A stretch of DNA of 64,000 bases, from NCBI RefSeq assembly GCF_900103225.1, contig NZ_FNJH01000005.1:65671-129670 (forward strand). Direction: 5' to 3'. Each line of letters starts with the position of its first letter. Within the stretch, counting starts at the first letter, position 1. The translations under genes and the position numbers were made by a program. This DNA comes from Pseudomonas congelans (GTDB taxonomy: Bacteria; Pseudomonadota; Gammaproteobacteria; Pseudomonadales; Pseudomonadaceae). Below the pieces are notes generated by a model, which ran no database searches, was not told the origin of the DNA, and was given only the letters and a program-made list of their open reading frames with translations. Shown here one piece after another: positions 42,937-51,803 of this stretch.

Positions 42937-45900
42937 ATGAATCCCATCTGGAGTCCGCTTCGCCAGGACACGCTGTTTCACCCGTCCTCTTTACTGCTGG
43001 AGCAAACCAGCGTTCTGCGCCCCGAGCACAGCAGTAGCAGACACGACACGCTGAACGCATCAATGCCGTTTATACTGCCGGACGGCTTTCCAGCGCCCGA
43101 ACCAACGCCGTCGCCTGCGGTGGCCGAAGAAAGCGAGCCGGAAGACACCGCGCCACATATCGAGCGACAACTCAGCGCCATGCGTAACAGCGCAGGTTTC
43201 CAGCTGATTGCCGATTCGACGTTGCTCCTGAAAGCCTGCCAACTGGACATGGACTTTCCACCGACCCGACAAGATTACGTTCGCCAGCAACTGACCACGC
43301 TGCTCACGCAGAAGAGCGGCAAGGCACTCGATCCGGACGCCCTGCAGATCACCTTCAGCAACGATGACCGACCTGCTGTGGACGACGATGGGCACGAGCA
43401 TTACAGCGTCAGCCTGTCGCTGACCGATGTGGCGCTGGCCAGCTTCGCGCCCGAGCATTTCCAGGCGCTGTCGCGTAGCACCCTTGCCGACCTCACACTG
43501 TGCGAAGACACACCCGCGCTGACGGCAGCGCAGATGTTCAAACTGATTGGCGAGCTGCCGCTCAAGCGCAATTACAACACTGTACTGGAGGCGTTCAAGG
43601 CCCGACACGAGGCAACCTGGCGCACATTGTCGCGGCTGGCGTTCCTTGACAACCTGGCTCGACAGCTCAAACACAGACACATCAGTCGGGACGGCTATTG
43701 GCTGGCGCTGGACGCAATGGGGCTTGACCGCTTTCCCGTCGACACCAACAGGCTGAGCCTGAGTGGACGAGGGGAAAAATCCGAGGTCCGGGTTCTGACG
43801 CTGAATGGCAAACAGGTGCGGGAGATATTTCAGATCAGCTCGAAAACCACATCACACTGTTTCATTCACATCCTGGGTGCCAAGGGTAACGTCATCGAAT
43901 ACATCAGCGATGATCCACACCAGATGAGCAGCCGATTGTTGGCAGCCATGAACGCCTCAGGGCTGTACGGTCAGGTCTTTCTGTCGCTTGAGCAGCATGC
44001 AGGTATCGTTGTCGAGGCGCCGCTGATCGAAGGCGACCTGTTCACCGCACTGACCCAGGCTTCGTTTGCCGGGGTTCTTGCCGACAGCCACGCGCGCAGC
44101 ACGCTCGACCTGCTCAGACCAGTAGCACGCAGCCTGGCGCTGGCAGGTGCAGCAGACCTGTGGCAGACACAGCCAACCATTCTGCAGCAGATACCGGTTG
44201 CGTCGAAAATGGCCGGGCAAGTCATGGCGGGCTATCTACAGGAGAACTATGCGCTGACGCTCAACCCCGAGCAGGTGTTCATCGCTTATCAACCCGGCTA
44301 TTCGAGCCAACCCTTGGGCAACCCTCGGCTGCCGCCTACGTATGTTCACACGCCCGACCCAAGGCCGATCAGCCTGAGCGAGGCGCTGATCAGCAATTAC
44401 CGAGTCGATCATCCGGCTGGCTACATCGATCACGGCGGCGCCACCGTGGTGTTCTTCGACCCCACCGGCCAGGGCGACAGTGAGCAGGGGCAGGCGCTAG
44501 CTATCAACCCGCAGGCGCTCGAGGACTACATCAGAGCCTTCGACTTTCTGACCTGGATGACCCAGCGTATCCACGACTTCTGGGATCAGCAGAGAGCCGC
44601 CATAGAACAGGCGTTCAGAACCGCCTTCATCAGCCAGGCACTGATCAGCCTGAAGCGCGGCAGCCTCACGCGCGGCACCTTTGATCTGCTCGTGGACACT
44701 CTCGCGCACCCTGCTCCTCATAACTGGCGGTCACTCGGTTTTTTCGTTCAGGGTGCGTTGACCGACGGCATGCAACAGCAGTACACCGGCCTGCTGGTAC
44801 TTGAGCAGCCGGGCTTGCCGAACGTGCTTTATCAGGTGGGCCACGCCGATGCGTTCATCGAGTTTGCAGATGACACGACGCTGAAGCAGCATCTGAGCCG
44901 GGCAACGGCCAATCCGCAATGGCGTGAGGCGGTCATGCGTTATGTTCCCCGCCGTCATCACCAGCGCCTGGGCTACCTGCTCAGATTGTGGGGCGGGACA
45001 CAGGCACCCAACCCGCCCGTTTCCATCCTTCGCCCCTGGGCCGACGCGCTGTACAACCCGGACACGCGCCAGGCCATGAGCCACTCGTTGTGTGAGAAAA
45101 GTCTGGAGAGCACCCCATTTGCTTTTCTGCATCAACTGCTCAAGCAAAACGCGCTGGATGACGCAGAGGATCAGGTCGTCACGTCAACGCAGGTAACACT
45201 GGCGGACTGGACCGACCGGCTGCAGCAGTTGCAGCGGCTGCTGGTGCCGATGTCCTTGTTGCTGACACCTGCGCTCGTTGCCTCCCTGGCGACGGAGATT
45301 GGCATCACGTCGATGGCCATTGCTGCAGCCCATCTGCCGGGCAGTCGTTACGCAGAGAAAAACCAGGCGCTGCTGGCCACGTTGACGCTGGGCTTGCTGC
45401 AACTGGCTCCGCCCACGCCAAGGCTGCTGCGCTCACTGAGCCGAATCGTCAAACCTGCCGTGAGCAGTTCCCAAACCGTAGCGATTACGCTCGATCGGGC
45501 GTTCGGCACCCGGCCGTTGCGCAGGCAATTTGTCACGCCGCGCCAGACCCGTCTGGAGAAATTCTTTCACAGCGACGCCCTGCTCAAGCGCTGGACTGTC
45601 AGCACTGCCGTCTCGTCAAACCTGTTGCAAGTGCACGCCTGGAAGCTGGGAAGAAGATTCCTTTTATGGACGTCCGACAGAGGTCAGGCGCGGACGCTGG
45701 TGGTCAGCAGCCACGGGTACTACACGCCGTGGTCCCGAACCGTGAAAATCCCCAATGGCACCGAGATTCGCACCTACGCACCTCATGGTTACGAACTGAT
45801 CGACCCGAAACTGCATCGAGTCGTCAACAAGAATGCCCGGCCATTCGCACGCTCAAACACGGCAGAGCACAGCGTGATGCAGCCTACGCCGCTTGAACCA

Positions 45901-46272
45901 CTGTTTCTCACCGACAAATTGATAGCAGGCACGTCGCTGCCCGGCAGACTGAAGAACTACAGCCTGTCCAAGTTTCAGACGACGACCAGCGAGAGCTATG
46001 ACGAGATCGCAAGCGTGGTGGGCAACTCACGCGCGTCGCCCCTGCGCGGCTGGTTGCCGCCGACGCCGATGGATGTTCTGACCGTGCGCAACCGCTTCGG
46101 CATGCCCCCGCCATCGCTGGCCGACCTGTTCGAAAGCCTGTCCATTCATGGCATTCATTACGACAGAATATTGCTGGTGCACTGCCGGTGTGCGGCGATA
46201 TCGGCGCTGATGAACCGCTCACCCGTCTATCATGCCCCGACAGCAAGCTCGGTGATTGCTAATATGGCCTGA
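42937..46272 (+). CDS. Putative toxin/effector with ToxA_N-like (DUF6543) and Stv-like domains
   Basis: 1111 residues, no signal peptide. The Ser/Pro-rich N-terminus (about 1-75) is followed by a long region (about 90-800) resembling the DUF6543 dermonecrotic-toxin N-terminal domain, e.g. NYRVDHPAGYIDHGGATVVFFDP and NVLYQVGHADAFIEFADD. A hydrophobic segment (about 765-835) could insert in membranes. The C-terminal 220 residues resemble the Stv-type domain: VVSSHGYYTPWSRTVKIPNGT, APHGYELIDPKL, and a terminal LLVHCRCAA. Family calls are by eye. It is flanked by hairpins and not linked to the metabolic genes around it. The secretion route is unknown, and no chaperone or immunity gene is obvious. 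Confidence 0.6.
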   Translation: MNPIWSPLRQDTLFHPSSLLLEQTSVLRPEHSSSRHDTLNASMPFILPDGFPAPEPTPSPAVAEESEPEDTAPHIERQLSAMRNSAGFQLIADSTLLLKACQLDMDFPPTRQDYVRQQLTTLLTQKSGKALDPDALQITFSNDDRPAVDDDGHEHYSVSLSLTDVALASFAPEHFQALSRSTLADLTLCEDTPALTAAQMFKLIGELPLKRNYNTVLEAFKARHEATWRTLSRLAFLDNLARQLKHRHISRDGYWLALDAMGLDRFPVDTNRLSLSGRGEKSEVRVLTLNGKQVREIFQISSKTTSHCFIHILGAKGNVIEYISDDPHQMSSRLLAAMNASGLYGQVFLSLEQHAGIVVEAPLIEGDLFTALTQASFAGVLADSHARSTLDLLRPVARSLALAGAADLWQTQPTILQQIPVASKMAGQVMAGYLQENYALTLNPEQVFIAYQPGYSSQPLGNPRLPPTYVHTPDPRPISLSEALISNYRVDHPAGYIDHGGATVVFFDPTGQGDSEQGQALAINPQALEDYIRAFDFLTWMTQRIHDFWDQQRAAIEQAFRTAFISQALISLKRGSLTRGTFDLLVDTLAHPAPHNWRSLGFFVQGALTDGMQQQYTGLLVLEQPGLPNVLYQVGHADAFIEFADDTTLKQHLSRATANPQWREAVMRYVPRRHHQRLGYLLRLWGGTQAPNPPVSILRPWADALYNPDTRQAMSHSLCEKSLESTPFAFLHQLLKQNALDDAEDQVVTSTQVTLADWTDRLQQLQRLLVPMSLLLTPALVASLATEIGITSMAIAAAHLPGSRYAEKNQALLATLTLGLLQLAPPTPRLLRSLSRIVKPAVSSSQTVAITLDRAFGTRPLRRQFVTPRQTRLEKFFHSDALLKRWTVSTAVSSNLLQVHAWKLGRRFLLWTSDRGQARTLVVSSHGYYTPWSRTVKIPNGTEIRTYAPHGYELIDPKLHRVVNKNARPFARSNTAEHSVMQPTPLEPLFLTDKLIAGTSLPGRLKNYSLSKFQTTTSESYDEIASVVGNSRASPLRGWLPPTPMDVLTVRNRFGMPPPSLADLFESLSIHGIHYDRILLVHCRCAAISALMNRSPVYHAPTASSVIANMA

Positions 46273-46313
46273 ACCGAATACCCCGACCATCCAGCACGGC
46301 GCTTACCTCCGAC

Positions 46314-46550
46314 ATGACAACGGCTTCTCCTGACACCGCGCTGTGCCCCTTGTGCGGCTTCAGCAACCAATGCAGCCTGGCCGATCCGCGCACCGTGGAC
46401 CAGCCCTGCTGGTGCTTTTCGCAAAGCATCGACCCTGCATTGCTGGCAGCCCTGCCGGATAACCTTCGCGACAAGGCCTGTCTGTGCCCGCGCTGCGCCG
46501 GGATCGAGGATGCGGCACCGCTTCCCCAGGCACGCCGGGCCACAGAGTAA
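46314..46550 (+). CDS. CWC family cysteine-rich protein
   Basis: 78 residues. Cysteine pairs in CPLCGFSNQC, PCWCF and CLCPRC match the cysteine-rich CWC family, probably a small zinc-binding protein of unknown role. It lies 36 nt upstream of the pseudouridine synthase gene, a common pairing in Pseudomonas. Confidence 0.82.
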   Translation: MTTASPDTALCPLCGFSNQCSLADPRTVDQPCWCFSQSIDPALLAALPDNLRDKACLCPRCAGIEDAAPLPQARRATE

Positions 46551-46585
46551 GATGCACACCCCGTCCTCTGCTCGCCGTTATCGCC

Positions 46586-47278
46586 ATGCGCCTTGATCGT
46601 TTCCTCAGCAACTTGCCACGCTTCAATCGTCAGCAAGTGCGCCTGGCGCTGGCCAGTGGACGGGTGCAGGTAGACGGTCAGGCAACCCGCGACCCGCATC
46701 ACGAAGTACGCGAGTTCAGTTGTGTGGCGCTTGATGGGGAAATCCTCCAGGCAGGCAAGGCCCCTCGCTACTTCATGCTGCACAAGCCTCAAGGCTGCGT
46801 CAGCGCGACGAGCGATGCGCAGCACCCGACCGTGCTCGACTTGCTGGACGAGCCTGACAAGCATGAGCTGCACATCGCCGGACGGCTGGACTTCAACACC
46901 ACCGGCCTGATGCTGATTACCAACGATGGTCAATGGTCGCGACGCCTGACTCAGCCGCAGACCAAGATGCCCAAGGTGTATTACGTCGAGACCGAACAAC
47001 CGATCGACGAACGCTACGCCGCGAAGTTCGCCGAAGGCCTGTATTTCGCATTCGAAGGTCTCACCACACAGCCGGCGCAATTGACCTTGTTGGGGCCGCG
47101 CAGTGCGCGCCTGAGCATTGTCGAAGGCCGCTATCATCAGGTGAAACGAATGTTCGGCCACTTCGATAACAAAGTGTTGCGCCTGCATCGGGAAAACATC
47201 GGCGCGCTGGCGCTGGACCCCGGCCTGCGCCCAGGCAGCTATCGCGCGCTGAACGCCGGAGAAATCAGCCTTTTTTGA
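46586..47278 (+). CDS. rsuA: 16S rRNA pseudouridine synthase (RsuA family)
   Basis: 230 residues from the ATG at 46586. An S4 RNA-binding domain (MRLDRFLSNLPRFNRQQVR) precedes a catalytic domain with the RsuA motif GRLDFNTTGLMLITNDG holding the catalytic Asp. Predicted to isomerise U516 of 16S rRNA; the RluE/RluB branches cannot be excluded by eye. Confidence 0.87.
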   Translation: MRLDRFLSNLPRFNRQQVRLALASGRVQVDGQATRDPHHEVREFSCVALDGEILQAGKAPRYFMLHKPQGCVSATSDAQHPTVLDLLDEPDKHELHIAGRLDFNTTGLMLITNDGQWSRRLTQPQTKMPKVYYVETEQPIDERYAAKFAEGLYFAFEGLTTQPAQLTLLGPRSARLSIVEGRYHQVKRMFGHFDNKVLRLHRENIGALALDPGLRPGSYRALNAGEISLF

Positions 47279-47394
47279 CGCCTGGCGGACGCTGGTCGGA
47301 TCGGCACGGGCCTTTGATCGACTATCGCATGTCTGTCACGAAACGCGGGCAATGTCATAGGCACGCATACCTGTCTACGCCAGGAGTGAAAACT

Positions 47395-48276
47395 ATGTCG
47401 CCAGAAAAAGCAGTGCTCGACATACAAGGACAATTTCGGGTTTATACCGAGCTCTATCGCACCGACGTCGCCGCCAAGACCATCATTATGGTCAACGGCT
47501 CACTGGCCACCACGGCGTCATTTACCCAGACCGTCCGCAACCTCTACCCGACCTTCAACGTGGTGCTTTACGATCAGCCCTACTCGGGTCGATCCAAGCC
47601 TCACAATGAACACCGAGCGCCACTGTCGCGGGAAGAGGAAGGCCAGCTCCTGCTGGAACTCATCGACCATTTCAACGCCGAGCACGTGTTGTCGTTCTCA
47701 TGGGGCGGCGCAGCCACGCTGGTTGCCTTGGCGCATCGGCCGAAACGCATCGAAAGCGCGGTGATCAGCTCGTTCTCCCCAGTGATCAACGAGAAGATGC
47801 ATGACTACCTGTGTCACGGCATCACGCATCTGGGCGCGCATAACCGTTATGACATGGGCCACTTGATCAACAACACCGTCGGCAAGCATCTGCCTACGTT
47901 GTTCAAGCGCTTCAATTTCCGTCATATCAGCAGCCTGGATACTCACGAGTATGACCAGATGCATTACCACTTCAGCCAGGTCCTGGAGCTCGACCCGGAC
48001 AATTACCTGACCGCAGGCAAGAACATCACTGTCCCCGTCCTGTTCATCAACGGCGCCCTGGATGAATACACCTGCGCGCACGACGCAGCACAGTTCTCCC
48101 GGTACCTGCGCCATTGCAGCTTCAGCACCATCGACGCCACAGGCCACTTTCTGGACATGGAACACAAGGCCGCCTGCCGCGACTCGAAACAGGTGCTGAT
48201 GAACTTCCTGCAACCGGCACAGGTGTCACGCGACGTGCATAACCGCGCTTGGGGCTATCCGGCCCTGACCTTCTGA
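47395..48276 (+). CDS. rhlA: 3-(3-hydroxyalkanoyloxy)alkanoic acid synthase RhlA
   Basis: 293 residues from the ATG at 47395 with an AGGAG ribosome site; the longer frame upstream lacks family similarity. Alpha/beta-hydrolase fold: IIMVNGSLATTASFTQTV, YDQPYSGRSKPHN, nucleophile elbow SFSWGGAATLVAL (Ser), Asp in NGALDEYTC and His in GTGHFLD-like ATGHFLDME. RhlA makes the lipid dimer (HAA) used as a surfactant for swarming and as rhamnolipid precursor. No rhlB or rhlC follows, so HAA itself is the expected product. Confidence 0.92.
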   Translation: MSPEKAVLDIQGQFRVYTELYRTDVAAKTIIMVNGSLATTASFTQTVRNLYPTFNVVLYDQPYSGRSKPHNEHRAPLSREEEGQLLLELIDHFNAEHVLSFSWGGAATLVALAHRPKRIESAVISSFSPVINEKMHDYLCHGITHLGAHNRYDMGHLINNTVGKHLPTLFKRFNFRHISSLDTHEYDQMHYHFSQVLELDPDNYLTAGKNITVPVLFINGALDEYTCAHDAAQFSRYLRHCSFSTIDATGHFLDMEHKAACRDSKQVLMNFLQPAQVSRDVHNRAWGYPALTF

Positions 48277-48293
48277 AAACCACACACGAAGCC

Positions 48294-48330
48294 ACCGTCA
48301 GCTGCGGAGCATTGTCATCTGACGGTTGGT
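48294..48330 (+). terminator. Terminator hairpin after rhlA
   Basis: ACCGTCAG (48294-48301) pairs with CTGACGGT (48319-48326) over a 17-nt loop, followed by TGGTTTTC. It is 17 nt past the rhlA stop. Confidence 0.6.
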
Positions 48331-48435
48331 TTTCAGGGTGAGTATCAGCATGTAAAGCGCTGTGGGGTGAAATTAGCGCTTCAAATCGGGGCAGGGTTCT
48401 GGTACAAAGTCAGCCGCTCAGAGCGGGTCTCAGAG

Positions 48436-48508
48436 CGGGTATAGTTTAGTGGTAAAACGAAAGCTTCCCAAGCTTTAGTTGAGGGTTCGATTCCCTCTAC
48501 CCGCTCCA
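48436..48508 (+). tRNA. tRNA-Gly (anticodon CCC)
   Basis: Cloverleaf: acceptor GCGGGTA (48436-48442) with TACCCGC (48498-48504), anticodon stem AAAGC/GCTTT around loop TTCCCAA (anticodon CCC), T-arm with GGTTCGATTCC, and encoded CCA at 48506-48508. The D-arm is GTTTAGTGGTAAAAC. The short word CAGAGCGGGT upstream (48419) duplicates the sequence at the gene start. Reads the GGG codon. Confidence 0.95.
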
Positions 48509-48647
48509 CTTCAGTCCGTCACAAAATCTGCTTTGCCCTCCTGAAATTCGCCAGTCCTACTTTCCACTCAAGTATCACCCTCTCCCCGCGTTCACTCTTA
48601 GATAGCAAATCCATCAGAAACACCTCAATGCAACTCAAACATCGAAG

Positions 48648-49913
48648 TCATTGCAGTAGACCGGCACTGACTTTCCCCACCCCCGCCTCTCCCGGCACCC
48701 GCGCCTTGGCTTCTTCCGCCGAAACCGGCACCACCAGATACTGCCGATACTCACGGAACGCCTGCAAGGCAGAGGCGTCCTGCGGGCGATAGTCGCCGCC
48801 GCTATCCTGTTGCTGATTCGCCATACAAGGCCTGCCTATCGCGCTCATACACGCATCATTGGCGGCTTTTGAAGCCGGATCGAACAAGGCGAACGCCGTG
48901 CCTGGCTGGTCCACATCGTTATACAGCGGGTGAGCCACGTTCTCGAAGTCATTTCCCTCGACCAGCAGCTGTGACGATGAGGTGCGCGACATGATTGCGC
49001 CTTGATAGGTCATGCGCTGGAAGACATTGTTGACCAGCTGGGCACGAACCTGCGCATTGTTCATGCCGCCTGAATGCGGTGCTCTACCTGAGGTATCGTG
49101 AACGTAGTTTCTCGACAGCGTCAGCGTGTCCTGACTGCCGAGGAACAGCCAGACCCAGTAATGATGACCGTCACAAGTAGATGAATACGGTGTACGGCCA
49201 TCGAACTCGTTACTGGAGAGCGTCACGTGAGAGGCCGCGCCCCAGCCAGTCACGATCATCTGTCTGCCGATCCGCGCGAAGGTATTGTGATCGATCCAGA
49301 CGCCATCAGCCTTGTTCAGGGTCAGCGCATCACCGCCCCATACGACACGTGGATTGATATCCGAGAGCGTCAGGTTGCGAACGATCACGTTATGCGCGCC
49401 GTCGCCAATGAACAGTCCGGCGCCCTGAATACCTGCCTTGTCGCCAACCCCGATCAACGTCTTGTTGGAGCCGACTTTCAGTGGTTTCAATCCCGCGTTG
49501 TCGTAGGTCACCATGACGCGTGGCCTTGATTGGCAGAAGTCGTTGGCGCCATTCAGTGCAAGTTGCTCACCCCCCTGCGGGCACGGCTTCACTACGCAGC
49601 CAGGCTCGGTGGTTGTGGTATTGCCGTTGGCAATTACGCTCGCGCGGAAGTCAAACGTATGGTCCAGAACAATCACTCGCGGTGTGTCATCGGTGCAGGC
49701 ACCACGTGAGTCATGCGACGCACAGAGTGCTGATCGAAGTTCATCCAGCGTGGAAGGATGTACGGCAGCAGCGGAGCCTCCACCGGTCACGCCCTTGGCG
49801 AAACCTTCAGGCATGTCTGCTGCCCGCAAGCATTGCGCGCCTGACAGGAGCAGAACCAGAGTGGCGGCGATCTTCAGATAGCCGCTTTGCAAAAGAGATC
49901 GCAGGGGCGTCAT
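48648..49913 (-). CDS. Secreted pectin lyase (PL1 family)
   Basis: 421 residues with a signal peptide (hydrophobic 15-30, cleavage near LRA-A). Right-handed beta-helix of polysaccharide lyase family 1: GGDALTLNKADGVWIDHNTF contains vWiDH, and CDGHHYWVWLFLGSQDTLTL with SGRAPHSGG resembles the pectin lyase (rather than pectate lyase) active-site region, with the Arg of GRAPH. Expected to cleave methyl-esterified pectin by beta-elimination outside the cell and so act on plant cell walls. Monocistronic; downstream lies tRNA-Gly. Confidence 0.85.
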   Translation of the reverse strand: MTPLRSLLQSGYLKIAATLVLLLSGAQCLRAADMPEGFAKGVTGGGSAAAVHPSTLDELRSALCASHDSRGACTDDTPRVIVLDHTFDFRASVIANGNTTTTEPGCVVKPCPQGGEQLALNGANDFCQSRPRVMVTYDNAGLKPLKVGSNKTLIGVGDKAGIQGAGLFIGDGAHNVIVRNLTLSDINPRVVWGGDALTLNKADGVWIDHNTFARIGRQMIVTGWGAASHVTLSSNEFDGRTPYSSTCDGHHYWVWLFLGSQDTLTLSRNYVHDTSGRAPHSGGMNNAQVRAQLVNNVFQRMTYQGAIMSRTSSSQLLVEGNDFENVAHPLYNDVDQPGTAFALFDPASKAANDACMSAIGRPCMANQQQDSGGDYRPQDASALQAFREYRQYLVVPVSAEEAKARVPGEAGVGKVSAGLLQ

Positions 49914-50032
49914 CGGTTGAGCTTCCCGTCATGCTCGCGGGATTCGCGAGGACAATCTGGATGCTAAACGGACTGCGGCCTGGCCTGCTTCGCTTCCATG
50001 GAGCTGGTCAGCCTGCGTTCAGGCAGCCTCGC

Positions 50033-50479
50033 TCACGAAAACACCCGCTCCATCCTGACGCTGTCAATCCCGCGCCCATGCCCGTCGACATCGACCGAGA
50101 CCACGGCAAAGCCCAGGTTCGAGTAGAACCCCTGAACATGCTGACTGGTATCGATAAAGGCTCGGGTGACGCCCGGTAACGCCTGCATGCGTTGCAGCCG
50201 GGCCTTGGTCAGAAATCGGCCAAGGCCGCTGCCGTGGTGGCCGCTGATGACCATGCCCCAGGTCAGCTCTGCCACTTCAGGGTTTGCCAGCACCAGGTAT
50301 CCACCACAGGCGACAAGCTCGCCGTCACGCTCGGCTACGAAGTACTGGCCCAGCGGAGCCATCAGAAAACGGGCAAATTGCTCGCGCTCCGCAGGGTCGA
50401 AGTAGCGCGGGACGTTGCTGTCGAAGATATCCAGACAACGCTCACGATCTGCGAGGGTGTATGGCCGAAGCATGTCCAT
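50033..50479 (-). CDS. GNAT family N-acetyltransferase
   Basis: 148 residues. One GNAT domain: MDMLRPYTLADRERCLDIFDSN at the N-terminus, VISGHHGSGLGRFLTKARL as the acetyl-CoA-binding motif A, and HVQGFYSNLGFAVVSV at the C-terminus. The acceptor is unknown. Convergence and spacing do not suggest an operon with the dehydrogenase 24 nt upstream, although co-transcription is possible. Confidence 0.85.
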   Translation of the reverse strand: MDMLRPYTLADRERCLDIFDSNVPRYFDPAEREQFARFLMAPLGQYFVAERDGELVACGGYLVLANPEVAELTWGMVISGHHGSGLGRFLTKARLQRMQALPGVTRAFIDTSQHVQGFYSNLGFAVVSVDVDGHGRGIDSVRMERVFS

Positions 50480-50503
50480 GGCAGGCCCGTTGTGCAGGAA
50501 TGA

Positions 50504-51652
50504 TTAAAGTGCCTGGCGAAATATATCCTGAATCTGCTCAAGATCGGCAGGACGCGGGTTGGTCAGGCCACAGGCATCTTTCAGGGCATTGGTGGCCAAC
50601 ACCGGGAAGTCTTCCTCCTTGACGCCCAGCGTAGCAAGGCCTGCCGGGATCTCCACAGCAGCCGACAATGCACGAATGGCGTCGATGGCCGCCTGAGCGC
50701 CTTCTTCCGGAGAGAGCCCACGGATGTTGCTGCCCATGGCGTGCGCAACGTCGGTCAGGCGTGCAGCGCTTACGCTGGCGTTGAAGCGCTGCACATGTGG
50801 CAGTAATACCGCGTTGCACACACCGTGTGGCAAATCATAGAAGCCACCCAACTGGTGCGCCATGGCATGCACGTAGCCCAGTGAGGCGTTATTGAACGCC
50901 ATGCCAGCCAGAAACTGGGCATAGGCCATGTTCTCGCGGGCTGTGATGTTTGCTCCGTTGTTGAATGCGTCGCGCAAATTGTTGGCGATCAGCGCCATGG
51001 CCTGCAAGGCGCAGGCATCGGTGATCGGGTTGGCAGCCGTGGAGACATAGGCTTCAATTGCGTGAGTCAGGGCGTCCATACCGGTGGCGGCGGTCAGCGA
51101 CCTAGGCATGGCGACCATCATGTCGGGATCATTCACCGATAACAGCGGCGTGACATTGCGGTCGATGATCGCCATTTTTACGTGCCGCGCTTCGTCGGTG
51201 ATGATGCAGAAGCGGGTCATTTCACTCGCGGTGCCGGCGGTGGTATTGATGGCAATCAGCGGCAGCTGCGGTTTTGCCGACCGGTCGACACCCTCATAGT
51301 CACTGATGTGCCCTCCATTGCTGGCGCACAGGGCAATGCCTTTTGCGCAGTCGTGGGGCGAGCCACCGCCCAGCGATATGACGAAATCGCACTCGCGCTC
51401 CTGCAACAAGGCCAGGCCGTTCTCGACGTTGGCGATGGTCGGGTTGGGGCGGGCACCGTCGTACACGACCGAGTCAATGCCCTGCTCCACCAGCAGCCCG
51501 GCGACCTGACTGGCTACTCCAGCCTTGGCGAGTCCCGCATCCGTGACGATCAGAGCCTTGCGAAATCCGTATTTGTGTATGGCGAGCATGGCTTCATCAA
51601 TGCAGCCAGTGCCGATGATGTTCACAGCGGGGATGAAAAAGGTGCTGATCAT
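50504..51652 (-). CDS. Iron-containing alcohol dehydrogenase
   Basis: 382 residues from the ATG at 51652, with GAGGG upstream; the open frame extends to 51724 without family similarity. Group III (Fe-type) dehydrogenase: GGGSPHDCAKGIAL for NAD binding, TGMDALTHAIEAYVS and YVHAMAHQLGGFYDLPHGVCNAVLLPHV carrying the metal-binding His residues. Probably an NAD-dependent oxidation of a short-chain alcohol; the substrate is not evident. Confidence 0.9.
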   Translation of the reverse strand: MISTFFIPAVNIIGTGCIDEAMLAIHKYGFRKALIVTDAGLAKAGVASQVAGLLVEQGIDSVVYDGARPNPTIANVENGLALLQERECDFVISLGGGSPHDCAKGIALCASNGGHISDYEGVDRSAKPQLPLIAINTTAGTASEMTRFCIITDEARHVKMAIIDRNVTPLLSVNDPDMMVAMPRSLTAATGMDALTHAIEAYVSTAANPITDACALQAMALIANNLRDAFNNGANITARENMAYAQFLAGMAFNNASLGYVHAMAHQLGGFYDLPHGVCNAVLLPHVQRFNASVSAARLTDVAHAMGSNIRGLSPEEGAQAAIDAIRALSAAVEIPAGLATLGVKEEDFPVLATNALKDACGLTNPRPADLEQIQDIFRQAL

Positions 51653-51803
51653 GACGGACCCTCGTGGGTAGCGCGGATGCTTGGGTGATAAACCAAGCAT
51701 CCGCCTAGCGCGAGGTACAACCATTGACCCAGCGCAACGAAGCAGTCAAACGCCAGACCGTTGGTCGCAGACTCTTCGGCCACTGCGCACAGGGCGGCTA
51801 TTT

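Noticed and set aside
48436..48508. tRNA-Gly as an att site with flanking direct repeat
   Set aside because: No second copy of the tRNA 3' end was seen in the window and no integrase gene is present.
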